NCBI RefSeq assembly: GCF_030580995.1
Contig: NZ_JAUQSZ010000014.1
Coordinates: 1-64,000 of the forward strand
Reading direction: 5' to 3'
Source of the DNA: Sphingomonas immobilis
GTDB lineage: Bacteria; Pseudomonadota; Alphaproteobacteria; Sphingomonadales; Sphingomonadaceae
Length of the DNA: 64,000 nt
In this document: in pieces, positions 43,013 through 52,752 of the stretch
Layout: each line of letters begins with the position of its first letter
Position numbering within the stretch: the first letter of the stretch is position 1
Notes under the pieces: generated by a model
What the model was told of the DNA's origin: nothing
Seen by the model: the letters and a program-made list of their open reading frames with translations, nothing else
Databases searched by the model: none
Position numbers and translations under genes: made by a program

Positions 43013-43912
43013 ATGCCCGCAACCATCGATGCAGCAGTCCGCGCCAAACAAATCGTCGAGAGCTTGGGTGGACGCTGGTCAGGTTCGCGCGGAGAGTGCC
43101 GCTGCCCCGCCCATAATGATCACTCGCCTAGCCTTTCGGTCCGCCTGGGGACCAAGGCGATCCTGTTCAAATGCTTCGCGGGATGCACGTCGACCGATAT
43201 CCTCAAGGCTCTGGATCGTCAGGGCCTGCACGACAGGCTGCCGGTCCATGTCGAATCAGGCGCGCCGGCGCGCGATCTGAGCGGCTTGGCCAGGTCATTG
43301 TGGCAGCACAGCATCCCCATCGCCGGAACACCGGCTGAAGCCTATCTTCATGCTCGGAGCCTTTACGCGCCAACGTCCGACCTTCGCTTCAACCCACAGA
43401 CGATCATAGGGAAGGGGAAGGATCGGCGCAGCCTTCCCGCAATGATCGCCGCGGTGAGAAATGAGCTTGGTCTGGTCGCCGTCCACCGGACCTTTCTCGA
43501 TCCCACAGATATTTTGCGGCGGCCGTTCCGAAAACCGAAACTGGCGCTGGGTCTGCTCGGCTCGGGCAGCGTGCGCTTTGGTGAGCCGGATGACGTCCTG
43601 GGCATCGCTGAGGGGATCGAAGATGCTCTGTCTGCCATCGACTGGTTTCAATTGCCGGTTTGGGCCGTGCTTGGTGCCGAGCGCTACGCCCATGTCGGCA
43701 TACCGTCGCATGTGAAGCGCGTCATCGTGTTCGGTCAGCGGAACAAGGCCGCGAAGATTTGTCTGAAGAGGGCAGGGGGGCATCTCAGCGCCAACGGGCG
43801 AAGAGTCGAGGAATGGCTCCCATCCGAACATGATGATTGGAACGATGCTCTGCGCGATCGGCTTGCCCGCAACGCCGTTCCTCGCCCCGTGATTCAGACG
43901 CACTCCCACTGA
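43013..43912 (+). CDS. CHC2 zinc-finger / Toprim primase-like protein
   Basis: A 299-residue plasmid primase-like protein. The N-terminal zinc finger is CRCPAHNDHSPSLSV ... FKCFAGC (C31, H34, C54, C58). A DUF7146-like middle region follows (AEAYLHARSLYAPTSDLRFNP ... LPAMIAAVRN), then a Toprim segment LGIAEGIEDALSAIDWF with the conserved Glu and RVIVFGQRN. It probably primes synthesis on incoming single-stranded plasmid DNA. ATG at 43013 is preceded by GACAGGAG. Confidence 0.88.
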   Translation: MPATIDAAVRAKQIVESLGGRWSGSRGECRCPAHNDHSPSLSVRLGTKAILFKCFAGCTSTDILKALDRQGLHDRLPVHVESGAPARDLSGLARSLWQHSIPIAGTPAEAYLHARSLYAPTSDLRFNPQTIIGKGKDRRSLPAMIAAVRNELGLVAVHRTFLDPTDILRRPFRKPKLALGLLGSGSVRFGEPDDVLGIAEGIEDALSAIDWFQLPVWAVLGAERYAHVGIPSHVKRVIVFGQRNKAAKICLKRAGGHLSANGRRVEEWLPSEHDDWNDALRDRLARNAVPRPVIQTHSH

Positions 43913-43913
43913 A

Positions 43914-43938
43914 GAGAGGAGAGGAGGCCTCCGGCTTG
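43914..43938 (+). repeat. Purine-rich leader motif, copy 1
   Basis: AGAGGAGAGGAGGCCTCCGG-type run ending GGCTTG, containing the perfect palindrome GGAGGCCTCC. Lies 45-70 bases before the methyltransferase/helicase gene. Related copies precede the ParB-domain, ArdC and HEPN genes. Confidence 0.5.
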
Positions 43939-43981
43939 TTGATCCGGTGATGGACACCGGGCGATGCAATGGAGGCTTACA

Positions 43982-46900
43982 ATGCGCACCTCAGCCGCTG
44001 CTTTCGAACTCGATTTCACCGAACCATCCATCACCGCGGCCAAGGCGATCGCTGCCATGTTGCGCCAAGGCGACGGCCTGGACCGGCCTGGCCTGCTCCG
44101 GACGATGGAAACCGCTTATGGTTCAACCGCAGCCGATGGGCATTGGTCACTCCGCGACGCCTATGATGTGCTGGAGCTGGCCCAGGTCCTGCACCTCGCC
44201 ACGCTCGACCTGCCGCAAGAGCCGGCCGAGTGCCTTGCGACCCTGATTGCTCTTACCGCATCCCTGCCGACGCATAGTGTGCGCAGCGAAGAACAGATCG
44301 CGCTCCAGCAATTTTCGACACCGGCTGCGATTGGCTATCTTGCCGCGCTCGCCGCTCGCATCACCGCTGCGGATACCGTGCTGGAACCCTCCGCCGGCAC
44401 CGGGCTCCTCGCCGTATTCGCCGCCCGCGTTGGCGCCAAGCTTGTCCTCAATGAGATCGATCCCGCGCGTGCCGGTATGCTCGAGGCAGCATTTCCCACC
44501 GCACAGGTCAGTCGCCACGATGGCGAACTCATCCACGATCTGCTGCCGCTGTCGATCCGCCCGACCGCCGTGCTCATCAACCCGCCCTTTTCCCGCAGCA
44601 TAGGCAGGCATGCCGACCCGCTTGCCGTTTTCCGTCATCTGCGCGCCGCTTTGAAGCGGCTTGGTGCCGGGGGGCGCTGCGCCGCGATCCTTCCCGATCG
44701 CGTGGACACATCAAGCCGCGCCTGGGCGAAGGCGACCGACGGTTGCGCGGTCACGCTCCACGTCGAACTCCCCGCGAATGCCTATGCCAAACATGGCACC
44801 AGCCAGATCGTGAAGCTGATCGTTCTGGAAAAAGGCTCCCAGGACGACGTCGCCCTCATCCGGTGCAACTCGCTCGCAGAGGTGCTTGCGGCGATCAGCA
44901 CATCGGCTGCCAGCCTTACGGGAACCCCGGGATGCTCGCCAGTGCGCCTTGCACCACCCCGTGCGCACGGATCGCTGCTCGGCGGTCTTTCGAATAGGCC
45001 CCGGCTTTCGGCCCCGATCGCGAAGGCCGCCCCGTCTCTTGGGGCGCTCGATATCGGCTATGATGTCTTTGCCGAACCCGTACCGACCGGCGAGGCGGTC
45101 GGTGTCTACTTGCCGTACCGGCCGAGCCGCATCGCCATATCCTGTGCATCCGCGCATCCGACCGCTCTGGTGGAATCGATCGCGATGGGCTCGATTACGG
45201 CGCCGCGGCCCTCTTACGTTCCCAAGCTGCCGACCCGCGTTGTCGCAGACCGGGTGCTATCCGACGCTCAGCTCGAAACGCTGATCTACGCCGGTGACGC
45301 CTTCGAGCGAGACATCTCTGGCCTGTTCAAGGCGGCCGAGGAAGGATTGTCGCTCGCGCCCGACCAGGCCGGCCGACCTTACCGGACCGGGTTCTTCCTT
45401 GGCGACGGCACGGGTGCCGGCAAGGGCCGTCAGGTTGCAGCCATCATCCTCGACCAGTGGCTGCGCGGGCGCCGCAAGCATATCTGGATATCCAAGACCG
45501 AGACGCTGCTCGAGGATGCACGTCGCGACTGGACCGCGGTCGGCGGTCTCGCGCTCGACATCCAGCATCTCAATCAGTGGAAACTCGGCACGCCGATCGG
45601 CGCGGCCGAGGGCGTGCTATTCCTCACCTATGCGACGCTGCGCTCCAACCGCGGCGACAAGGGCACCCGTCTTCAGCAGATTCTCGACTGGGTCGGGGAC
45701 GATTTCGACGGCATGATGGTGTTCGACGAGGCGCACGAAATGTCGGGTGTCGCCGGCGGCGAAGGCCGTTTCGGCACCAAGGATGGCTCCGATCAAGGGA
45801 TCGCCGGCGTGCGCCTGCAAAATCTGCTGCCTCGCGCCCGCGTCCTCTACGTGTCCGCAACCGGCGCGTCGGACGTCAACAATCTCGCTTATGCCACCCG
45901 GCTTGGCCTGTGGGGTCCGACCACCGCCTTCGCCGATCGCCGCGCATTCGTCGACAGTTTGCGTCGTGGCGGGATCGCGGCCATGGAATTGATCGCCCGC
46001 GACCTGAAGATGCAGGGCCTCTACGTCGCCAGGGCGCTCAGTTTCGCCGGTGTCGAATATGACATCCTCGAACATCGCCTTACGCCCGACCAGATCGAGG
46101 TCTATGACGCCTATGCCGATGCGTGGGCGATTATCCACGCCAATTTGCGCACCGCGCTCGATGCCACCCGGGTGACGGACAGCTTCTCAAACGACACCTA
46201 CAACAGCGGCGCGAAGGCCGCTGCACTGTCGATCTTCGAATCCACCAAGCAGCGTTTCTTCGGCCAGATCCTGATCGGCATGAAGCTGCCATCGCTGATA
46301 CCGGCGATCCGTGCCGATCTGGCCCGGGGCGAGAGCGTCGTGATCCAGCTGGTCTCGACGTCCGAGGCGATGCTCAACCGGGCACTGGCCGCGCTGAATG
46401 CCGAGGACCGGGCGAATCTGGACATCGAGCTTTCGCCCAAGGAGTTCGTCATGTCCTACCTCACGGCGGCCTTTCCCGTCCGACAGATGAAGACCTTCGT
46501 CGATGACACTGGCAAGATCCGCTCCGAGCCGATGTCCGACGAGGAAGGCCGTCCCATCTTCAGCCAGGAAGCGATCGAGATGCGCGACAATCTCGTCGAG
46601 CGGTTCTGCTCCCTGCCGATCGTGGGGTCCGCCCTTGATCATATTATCGGGCATTTCGGGAGCGATGCGGTCGCCGAGGTTACGGGACGCAGCCGGCGTA
46701 TCGTCGTCGATGCGCACGGTCGCCAGCGTATCGAGAGCCGTTCGCCGCGAACAAACCTTGCCGAGACCGACGCCTTCATGCGGAACGAGAAGAAGATCCT
46801 GATCTTCTCGGATGCAGGCGGCACTGGGCGCAGCTATCACGCCAGCCTCACCGCCGAGAACCAGTCGCGCCGCAACCATTATCTGCTCGAGCCCGGTTGG

Positions 46901-48199
46901 CGCGCTGACGCGGCCATCCAGGGCCTTGGCCGTACCCACCGCACGCATCAGGCAACCGCGCCGCTATTCCGTCCGGTATCGACCGACTGCCGCGGCGAGC
47001 GGCGCTTCATCTCGACGATCGCCCGCCGCCTCGACAGCCTTGGCGCCCTGACACGGGGCCAGCGCCAGACGGGCGGCCAGGGTCTGTTCGACCCGCGGGA
47101 CAATCTTGAAAGCGACTATGCCAAGGAATCGCTCGAGACATGGTTTCGCCTTTTGGCCGATGGCAAGCTGCGCTCGACCACGCTTGACGAATTCCAGACC
47201 CTCACCGGACTTGAGCTGGAGGGTGAAGGCGGCGGGCTGAAGAAGGAGCTGCCGCCCATTCAGCGCTGGCTCAATCGTATCCTCGCGCTGCGCATCGCGC
47301 TGCAGAATGCGATCTTCGATGAATATCTCGGTCTGATCGAGGCCCGGATCGAGGCGGCGCGCGAAGCCGGCACCCTCGATCTTGGTGTCGAGAGCATCAA
47401 TGCCGAACGCATCACGATCCTCGATCGCACGGTGATCCGGCGCGACGAGACGAGCGGCGCGGAAACCGAGATCCTGCGCCTCGAAACGGAGGAGCGCTAC
47501 AAGCCGGTCCCGCTGGACCGCGCGTTGCGGATCTTGGGCGACGACGCGCGCCCGCTGGTCAATCGCAAGTCCGGCAGGGCCGCGATCCGGTGCAGCACCT
47601 ATTCGCTCACCGACGACGATGGCGAGATCGTTCGCCGCTACGAGCTGGTTCGGCCGACCCGTTCCGAGCGGATGCGGCAAGACTTGCTGCTCGAAACGAT
47701 GTGGGAAGAGACCAGCGAGGCGGAATTTTCGGCGCTGTGGCAGGCCGAGGTGGAGGAGATGCGGAACAAGACCCGCACCAGCACGCTCTATTTGGTCGCG
47801 GGCCTGCTCCTGCCGGTCTGGGATCGCTTGCCCGACGATCACGTTCAGGTCTGGCGGCTGAACACCGATGACGGCCAGTCCTTCCTCGGCCGGATCGTCC
47901 CTGCACCGCTGGTGTCGAAGCTCGCGGATGCCTTCGGGATAAATGCCGCCATCACCGTGTCGGTCGACGATACCGCAAAGCATGTGATGACGACCGGCGA
48001 GATATCGTCCGTCGGAGCCTACCGGCTCAAGCGCAGCCTGGTCGCCGGCCAGCAGCGCCTCGAATTGCTCGATTGGCCGCACACGCGGCTTGCCGAACTC
48101 AAGGCGGCGGGCTGTTTTATCGACATCATCCAGCACAGGACGCGGATGTTCGTCCCCGTCGCGCATGCCGCCGCCGTCATCGAGCGCATCACCGCCTGA
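43982..48199 (+). CDS. Methyltransferase / strawberry-notch helicase fusion (DarB-like)
   Basis: A 1405-residue protein. Residues ~110-330 are an N6-adenine-type methyltransferase (AdoMet motif LEPSAGTGLLAVFAARVGA at ~134, catalytic NPPF at ~200). Then a superfamily II helicase of the strawberry-notch type: Walker A GDGTGAGKGRQVA at ~475, DEAH at ~581 (MMVFDEAHEMSG), and the C-terminal segment LGRTHRTHQATAPLFRPVSTD with a long tail. Phage P1 DarB, which protects incoming DNA from restriction, has the same methyltransferase-plus-helicase layout. ATG at 43982 is preceded by GGAGG. Lies between primase and ParB-domain genes on the plus strand. Confidence 0.9.
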   Translation: MRTSAAAFELDFTEPSITAAKAIAAMLRQGDGLDRPGLLRTMETAYGSTAADGHWSLRDAYDVLELAQVLHLATLDLPQEPAECLATLIALTASLPTHSVRSEEQIALQQFSTPAAIGYLAALAARITAADTVLEPSAGTGLLAVFAARVGAKLVLNEIDPARAGMLEAAFPTAQVSRHDGELIHDLLPLSIRPTAVLINPPFSRSIGRHADPLAVFRHLRAALKRLGAGGRCAAILPDRVDTSSRAWAKATDGCAVTLHVELPANAYAKHGTSQIVKLIVLEKGSQDDVALIRCNSLAEVLAAISTSAASLTGTPGCSPVRLAPPRAHGSLLGGLSNRPRLSAPIAKAAPSLGALDIGYDVFAEPVPTGEAVGVYLPYRPSRIAISCASAHPTALVESIAMGSITAPRPSYVPKLPTRVVADRVLSDAQLETLIYAGDAFERDISGLFKAAEEGLSLAPDQAGRPYRTGFFLGDGTGAGKGRQVAAIILDQWLRGRRKHIWISKTETLLEDARRDWTAVGGLALDIQHLNQWKLGTPIGAAEGVLFLTYATLRSNRGDKGTRLQQILDWVGDDFDGMMVFDEAHEMSGVAGGEGRFGTKDGSDQGIAGVRLQNLLPRARVLYVSATGASDVNNLAYATRLGLWGPTTAFADRRAFVDSLRRGGIAAMELIARDLKMQGLYVARALSFAGVEYDILEHRLTPDQIEVYDAYADAWAIIHANLRTALDATRVTDSFSNDTYNSGAKAAALSIFESTKQRFFGQILIGMKLPSLIPAIRADLARGESVVIQLVSTSEAMLNRALAALNAEDRANLDIELSPKEFVMSYLTAAFPVRQMKTFVDDTGKIRSEPMSDEEGRPIFSQEAIEMRDNLVERFCSLPIVGSALDHIIGHFGSDAVAEVTGRSRRIVVDAHGRQRIESRSPRTNLAETDAFMRNEKKILIFSDAGGTGRSYHASLTAENQSRRNHYLLEPGWRADAAIQGLGRTHRTHQATAPLFRPVSTDCRGERRFISTIARRLDSLGALTRGQRQTGGQGLFDPRDNLESDYAKESLETWFRLLADGKLRSTTLDEFQTLTGLELEGEGGGLKKELPPIQRWLNRILALRIALQNAIFDEYLGLIEARIEAAREAGTLDLGVESINAERITILDRTVIRRDETSGAETEILRLETEERYKPVPLDRALRILGDDARPLVNRKSGRAAIRCSTYSLTDDDGEIVRRYELVRPTRSERMRQDLLLETMWEETSEAEFSALWQAEVEEMRNKTRTSTLYLVAGLLLPVWDRLPDDHVQVWRLNTDDGQSFLGRIVPAPLVSKLADAFGINAAITVSVDDTAKHVMTTGEISSVGAYRLKRSLVAGQQRLELLDWPHTRLAELKAAGCFIDIIQHRTRMFVPVAHAAAVIERITA

Positions 48200-48230
48200 C
48201 GATCCAGCTCCTCTCTCCGCGGTCAGCGCA

Positions 48231-48258
48231 GGAGAGGGGAGGGAGCCTTCGGCTTTGT
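48231..48258 (+). repeat. Purine-rich leader motif, copy 2
   Basis: GGAGAGGGGAGGGAGCC then TTCGGCTTTGT; the AGCC/GGCT pair makes a small hairpin and GAGAGG can also pair with CCTCTC at 48210-48215. Lies 65-92 bases before the ParB-domain gene. Confidence 0.5.
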
Positions 48259-48322
48259 GGGCCTGATGAGCAGGCTCGCGTGACCGCCGAGGCGGCGCGC
48301 CAGTTCCAGATGGAGACAACCG

Positions 48323-50386
48323 ATGATCCAGTCCGTAAAGGTCAAGAACCTCTCGCTGTCCAAGGACAATGTCCGCAAATCCAGCCGTGAGGCCAGTATC
48401 GACGCCCTCGCAGCCAGCATTGCAACGCAAGGCTTGTTGCAGAACCTCATCGTTACCCCGCTCAAGAAGGCGGGCCATTTCACCGTCAAGGCGGGCGGGC
48501 GCCGGCTGCGCGCACTCCAGAGCCTGATCGAACAGGGCACGTTGCCCGCCGACCATGTCGTGCCTGTCCTCGTCCTTACCGACGACGACAACTCGGTCGA
48601 GGCCAGCCTGACCGAGAACTTCCAGCGCGTTCCGATGAACCCGGCGGATGAAAGCACCGCGTTCAACTTCCTCATCCAGAAGGGGATGACCGCCGAGGAC
48701 GTTGCCAAGCGCCAGGGCGTCACCACCCGCTTCGTCGAGCAGCGGGTGCGGCTTGCGGAGCTCGCGCCGAGCGTGTTCCAGGCTCTCGCCGCCGGTGAAA
48801 TCACCCTGGGTGTCGCCCAGGCCTATGCCGTGACGAGCGACATCGATCGTCAGGCGCGCGTCTTCGCGCAGATGAGCACCTCCTATTACGGCGATCAGCC
48901 CGACAACATCCGGCGTGCGATCCTCAACGGCACGATCAAGGCGAACGATGCCAAGGCGCGGTTCATCGGTCGCGATGCCTATGTCGCGGCAGGCGGCCGC
49001 ATCGAGGGTGATCTCTTTGCCGCCGAGGGGGACGAGAACTGGATCGACGTCGATCTTCTCGAAGATCTTGCCGGCAAAAAGCTCGAGGCGGCCGCTGCCG
49101 CACTCGCGCAGGCGGAGGGCCTCGCGTTCGTGACGCCGATCGCGGCTACTCACGTTCCCTATGATCTCGAGCGTCAGCTTCATGAATTTCACGCGCCCGC
49201 GCGGCCGCTGAGCGAGGAGGAAAGCGCACGTGTCGAAGCCCTTTCGGCCGAAAATGACCAACTCGTCGAGCGGCTTGAGTGTGAACTGACCGACGGGACG
49301 CCGGAAGCCGAGGCGGCGAACGATCGCCTCGAGGAGATCGAACGGGAGCTTGAAGACATCGAGGAGTCCCGTCGCGAGATCGATCCGGCGGTCCGGGCAC
49401 AGATCGGGACGTTCGTCTATATCGGTGGTGATGGCGAAGCCCGCGTTCAGACCCGCATGTTCAGCGAGAAGCCCGTTGTCGATCCGAATGCTGCGCCCAA
49501 GGTGACGGGCGGTGCCAATGGTGACGACGGCGCCGGCGACATCGATCATGGACCCAAGCTCAGTGCTACGCTGATCGACGAACTGGCGACCCAGCGCCGG
49601 CAGATCCTCGTCGCCCATATCGCCAGCGATCCGGCGATGGCGTTGGACCTCACCATCTTCCTGATGGCGCAGAATGTCGTCTTCGAGCAAAACTACGTCC
49701 GCAACCACTCGACGCTCAAGTCGAGCGGCGCGCAATTCCCGATCTTCGGCTTCCGCGACGAAGGATCGATGGCGTCGCAGACCATCGAGGATCAGCGCCA
49801 GCGTCTCGATACGAGCTGGGCCGGTCACAAGACCATGACCGAACGTTTCGACGCCTTTCGCGCGCTCGACGACGAGGCCCGCGGCAGTTGGGTGGCCTTC
49901 TCGATCGCACGCACGCTGGAACCGAGCCTGAACATTGCCGAGGGCGGACGGTCGAACGGGTTCCATGACCATCTTGGTCGCGCGCTCGACATTCAGGTCG
50001 AGCATTGGTGGCGCCCCACGGCCGAGAACTTCTTCGGCCGTGTCAAAAAGGAGGTCATGCTTGCCGCGCTCGAGGACATTGGCGGGCCGATCCTGCGCGG
50101 GCGCTACAAGGACGCAAAGAAGAGCGACCTTGCCGCAACCTGCGCCGCGCTGTGCAACGGACAGGGGATCGTCGAGGCCGAAATCCGCGAAAAGGCGACG
50201 GCCTGGCTGCCTGATGCCATGCGCTTCGACGCCATCGAGCAGCCCGAGACCATAGCGCTGCGCTCGACGTTCATCGACGAGGCCGATGATGTCGATCCCG
50301 GCGATGATGGTGACGATGTCGATGACGAGTCGGACCTGGAGGACGCGTCGCACGACGGTCAGGACGATTTGAGCGAGGCGGCCTGA
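48323..50386 (+). CDS. Large ParB-domain protein of plasmid backbone
   Basis: A 687-residue protein. The N-terminal ParB/Spo0J domain is intact: SVKVKNLSLSKDNVRKSSREASIDALAASIATQGLLQNL, KAGGRRLRAL, LTENFQRVPMNPADESTAF, then a helix-turn-helix (TAEDVAKRQGVTTRFVEQRVRLAEL). A coiled region (VEALSAENDQLVERLECEL ... RLEEIERELEDIEESRREI) and a large C-terminal domain follow, ending in a strongly acidic tail. Proteins of this build travel with the helicase/ArdC block on plasmids and ICEs; a protective or anti-restriction role (compare ParB-domain DNases) is more likely than partition, since parAB is encoded separately. A terminator follows. Confidence 0.88.
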   Translation: MIQSVKVKNLSLSKDNVRKSSREASIDALAASIATQGLLQNLIVTPLKKAGHFTVKAGGRRLRALQSLIEQGTLPADHVVPVLVLTDDDNSVEASLTENFQRVPMNPADESTAFNFLIQKGMTAEDVAKRQGVTTRFVEQRVRLAELAPSVFQALAAGEITLGVAQAYAVTSDIDRQARVFAQMSTSYYGDQPDNIRRAILNGTIKANDAKARFIGRDAYVAAGGRIEGDLFAAEGDENWIDVDLLEDLAGKKLEAAAAALAQAEGLAFVTPIAATHVPYDLERQLHEFHAPARPLSEEESARVEALSAENDQLVERLECELTDGTPEAEAANDRLEEIERELEDIEESRREIDPAVRAQIGTFVYIGGDGEARVQTRMFSEKPVVDPNAAPKVTGGANGDDGAGDIDHGPKLSATLIDELATQRRQILVAHIASDPAMALDLTIFLMAQNVVFEQNYVRNHSTLKSSGAQFPIFGFRDEGSMASQTIEDQRQRLDTSWAGHKTMTERFDAFRALDDEARGSWVAFSIARTLEPSLNIAEGGRSNGFHDHLGRALDIQVEHWWRPTAENFFGRVKKEVMLAALEDIGGPILRGRYKDAKKSDLAATCAALCNGQGIVEAEIREKATAWLPDAMRFDAIEQPETIALRSTFIDEADDVDPGDDGDDVDDESDLEDASHDGQDDLSEAA

Positions 50387-50414
50387 CGCCCGTTTGAACG
50401 GTTCGAGGCGACTG

Positions 50415-50452
50415 GGGGCGGCACTCTTCGCGGAGTGTCGCCCCTCCTTTTG
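50415..50452 (+). terminator. Intrinsic terminator after the ParB-domain gene
   Basis: Stem GGGGCGGCACTC / GAGTGTCGCCCC (one mismatch) with loop TTCGCG, then TCCTTTTG. Confidence 0.65.
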
Positions 50453-50472
50453 TGCCCCGGCGGCAGGCTCTG

Positions 50473-50498
50473 TGAGGGGAGGGTGCTGGTCCGGGCTC
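50473..50498 (+). repeat. Purine-rich leader motif, copy 3
   Basis: GTGAGGGGAGGGTGC followed by TGGTCCGGGCTC; GAGGGG can pair with CCCCTC at 50441-50446. Lies 20-45 bases before the ArdC gene. Confidence 0.45.
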
Positions 50499-50518
50499 GC
50501 CTCTACCAGATCAGGAGA

Positions 50519-51448
50519 ATGACCGTGGCCAAGACCACCGATAAACCGTCGCCTGCCGACACCATCACCAACGCGATCATCGACAAACTCGAAGCGGGCG
50601 TACGCCCTTGGGTGAAACCGTGGCGACCTGGCCTCGGCGGGCGTCCCCTTCGCGCGACCGGCGACGCGTATAAGGGCATCAATTGCTTCTGGCTGTGGCT
50701 CTGCGCCGAATGCGCCGGCTACCATTCTCGTACCTGGATGACGTATAAACAGTCACAGGCACTGGGCGGCCAGGTCCGCGAAGGCGAGCGGTCGCAAATC
50801 GCGATCTTCTACAAATCGTACAGCAAAACCGTGGAGTCGCCCGTCACCGGCGACACCACGGACGAAATGCGACGCGTGCTGCGATCCTACGCCGTCTTCA
50901 ATGCCGATCAGATCGACGGGCTGCCGGAGAAGTTTTATCTAAGCCCCCTCAGCGTGGTCGCGCCTGACGACGAACTGCCGGATCGCGCAGAGCGCTTCCT
51001 CGATGCCCTTCCGGCGAGGGTTCACCAGTGCGGCGATCGGGCCTTCTACGACCGTGTTGCCGACAGCATCACGATGCCGCCCGTGGCGTTGTTTTCCACC
51101 CGTGCCTATTTCGCTTCGACGTTAGCGCATGAGGCAGGGCATTGGACCGGCCATCCTGACCGGCTCAACCGTGAGTTCGGCAGGAAATTAGGCGACAACG
51201 CCTATGCTTTCGAAGAGCTTTGCGCCGAGATGACATCTGCCCTGCTCGGCGCGGATCTTGGCCTCCCGACCGCCCATATCGACGATCATGCAGCGTATAT
51301 CGGCTCGTGGATCAGGGTGCTGCGCAAGGATTCCCGCGCCATCATGACGGCTGCGGCAAAAGCCGAAGCGGCCGCCGCCTTTCTGCTCCGCGCAACTGGC
51401 CTCGCCACGTCGGACGACGCCAAGGAACAAATCCGTGAAGCAGCATGA
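50519..51448 (+). CDS. ardC: ArdC-family antirestriction protein (ssDNA-binding domain plus zincin metallopeptidase)
   Basis: A 309-residue protein. The N-terminal ssDNA-binding ArdC domain reads ITNAIIDKLEAGVRPWVKPW ... RPLRATGDAYKGINCFWLWL, WMTYKQSQALGGQVREGERS. The C-terminal metallopeptidase-like domain has LAHEAGHWTGHPDRL (HExxH) and EELCAEMTSALLGADLG. ArdC proteins bind incoming single strands and protect them from restriction. ATG 50519 is very close to AGGAG; GTG 50525 has better spacing. It ends the uninterrupted part of the backbone block. Confidence 0.93.
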   Translation: MTVAKTTDKPSPADTITNAIIDKLEAGVRPWVKPWRPGLGGRPLRATGDAYKGINCFWLWLCAECAGYHSRTWMTYKQSQALGGQVREGERSQIAIFYKSYSKTVESPVTGDTTDEMRRVLRSYAVFNADQIDGLPEKFYLSPLSVVAPDDELPDRAERFLDALPARVHQCGDRAFYDRVADSITMPPVALFSTRAYFASTLAHEAGHWTGHPDRLNREFGRKLGDNAYAFEELCAEMTSALLGADLGLPTAHIDDHAAYIGSWIRVLRKDSRAIMTAAAKAEAAAAFLLRATGLATSDDAKEQIREAA

Positions 51449-51880
51449 TCGCGGCGATCGCCTGCCCCGACCCCGGTGGCTACCGTCCGTCCTTCTCCTG
51501 ATTCGCAATCTGGTGACTTCGTCGAGCGCAATTCGCGAAGCGGCAGTAACACTCATTCGCCTCGCCGACGCGATCAGTCTCGATTCGAACGATAGGCGAC
51601 AGAGCGCCGAGCCTACTTTGCCGGCGGCTCACCCATACGCCGTTCGTCGGGAGGTGCGGAAACGTCGGATTGTGCCAAGACCCGCCGTTCGGCGGACATC
51701 AAGCTGCCGGGCGGCAACGCGCCTCAATAGCGGTCATTCGACGCCGCGATCACCTAACCCAGAAGCGGTCGGTCGCGCGATGACCCAACTGACTTATTCG
51801 TATAATCAATTCGATGGCGCGGTCGCCGGCCCCAAAGCCCGATGCCGATGGTTCAGGGTAACCAATCGGAGTTTTGCTGA
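51449..51880. other. Gene-free junction between backbone block and cargo
   Basis: About 430 bases with one weak open frame lacking a ribosome site or recognisable domains. No IS ends, target duplications or terminator seen. It marks the switch from plasmid backbone genes to the hydrolase/sulfite cargo. Confidence 0.4.
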
Positions 51881-52654
51881 ATGCATGAGATTCGACGCGG
51901 TTCTGGCCGCCAGCTGCTACTAATTCACGGTCTCGGCGGAAGCTGGAAGTCGTGGAGCACCGTCATGGACGCCCTCAGTGCCGAGCGGTCGCTTATCGTG
52001 GTTGACCTTCCCGGACACGGCGCAAGTCCAGCTGGCCAGGATAGCGGGACCTTCGATGGCCTCGTTGGCAGCGTCGAGCGTTACATCGCGGAACGCAGAC
52101 TTGAAGGAATCGATGTCGTCGGTAGCTCAATGGGTGCGCGGATTGCGCTGGAGCTTGCGCGGCGTGGCCGGGTCGGCAACGTCGTGGCCCTCGATCCTGG
52201 CGGCTTCTGGCGCGGCTGGGAGCGCACATTCTTCAAAGTTACCATCGGAGTCTCGGGGCGGTTGGTTCGGGCAATCCGGCCTATGCTGCCAACGCTAAGC
52301 AAGAACGCAGCGTCACGCACGGCGCTGTTAGCGCAGCTGTCGGCTCGCCCTTGGGCGCTCGACCCGACGGTTGTCGCGACCGAGCTTGAAAGCTTAAGCG
52401 CCACGTCAACATTCGATGCTCTGGTGAATGATCTCGCCAGCGGGCCTGAGCAAATTGGTCCAGCAGCCGATCCGTCTCGGCGGATCGTAATCGGTTGGGG
52501 TCGCCGCGATCGCTTATGCCTGCCAAGACAAGCGGCGCGTGCAAAGGCCGCCTTTCCTTCCGCCGAGCTGCACTGGTTCAAGGCAAGCGGGCATTTTCCA
52601 ATGTTGGACCAGCCTGACGAGACAGTTGCAGTAATATTTGCCGCAATCCAGTAG
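51881..52654 (+). CDS. Alpha/beta-fold hydrolase
   Basis: A 257-residue hydrolase. Oxyanion motif LLIHGLGGSWKSW, nucleophile elbow VVGSSMGARIALELA (GSSMG, Ser about 87), and the catalytic histidine near the end in WFKASGHFPMLDQPDET. Such proteins are esterases, lactonases or related enzymes; the substrate cannot be told. CGGAG lies 9 bases before the ATG at 51881. It is alone on the plus strand ahead of the minus-strand sulfite block. Confidence 0.88.
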   Translation: MHEIRRGSGRQLLLIHGLGGSWKSWSTVMDALSAERSLIVVDLPGHGASPAGQDSGTFDGLVGSVERYIAERRLEGIDVVGSSMGARIALELARRGRVGNVVALDPGGFWRGWERTFFKVTIGVSGRLVRAIRPMLPTLSKNAASRTALLAQLSARPWALDPTVVATELESLSATSTFDALVNDLASGPEQIGPAADPSRRIVIGWGRRDRLCLPRQAARAKAAFPSAELHWFKASGHFPMLDQPDETVAVIFAAIQ

Positions 52655-52752
52655 TGCACCTTCGTCGCACACGGTATCTGGCTCTATTACTCACTCGAAG
52701 ACAAGATCCTGCGCCGAGCGCGCATCCGGTACTACAGCTGACGACGCCGCGA

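Noticed and set aside
46964-50725. A 1253-codon open frame on the minus strand opposite the helicase and ParB-domain genes
   Set aside because: It is antisense to two well-supported genes with clear domains, has no recognisable domain itself, and reflects the high-GC third-position bias that keeps the opposite frame open.
51435-51923. A 162-codon plus-strand open frame after ardC
   Set aside because: It overlaps both neighbouring genes, lacks a ribosome site and has basic low-complexity sequence with no family resemblance.
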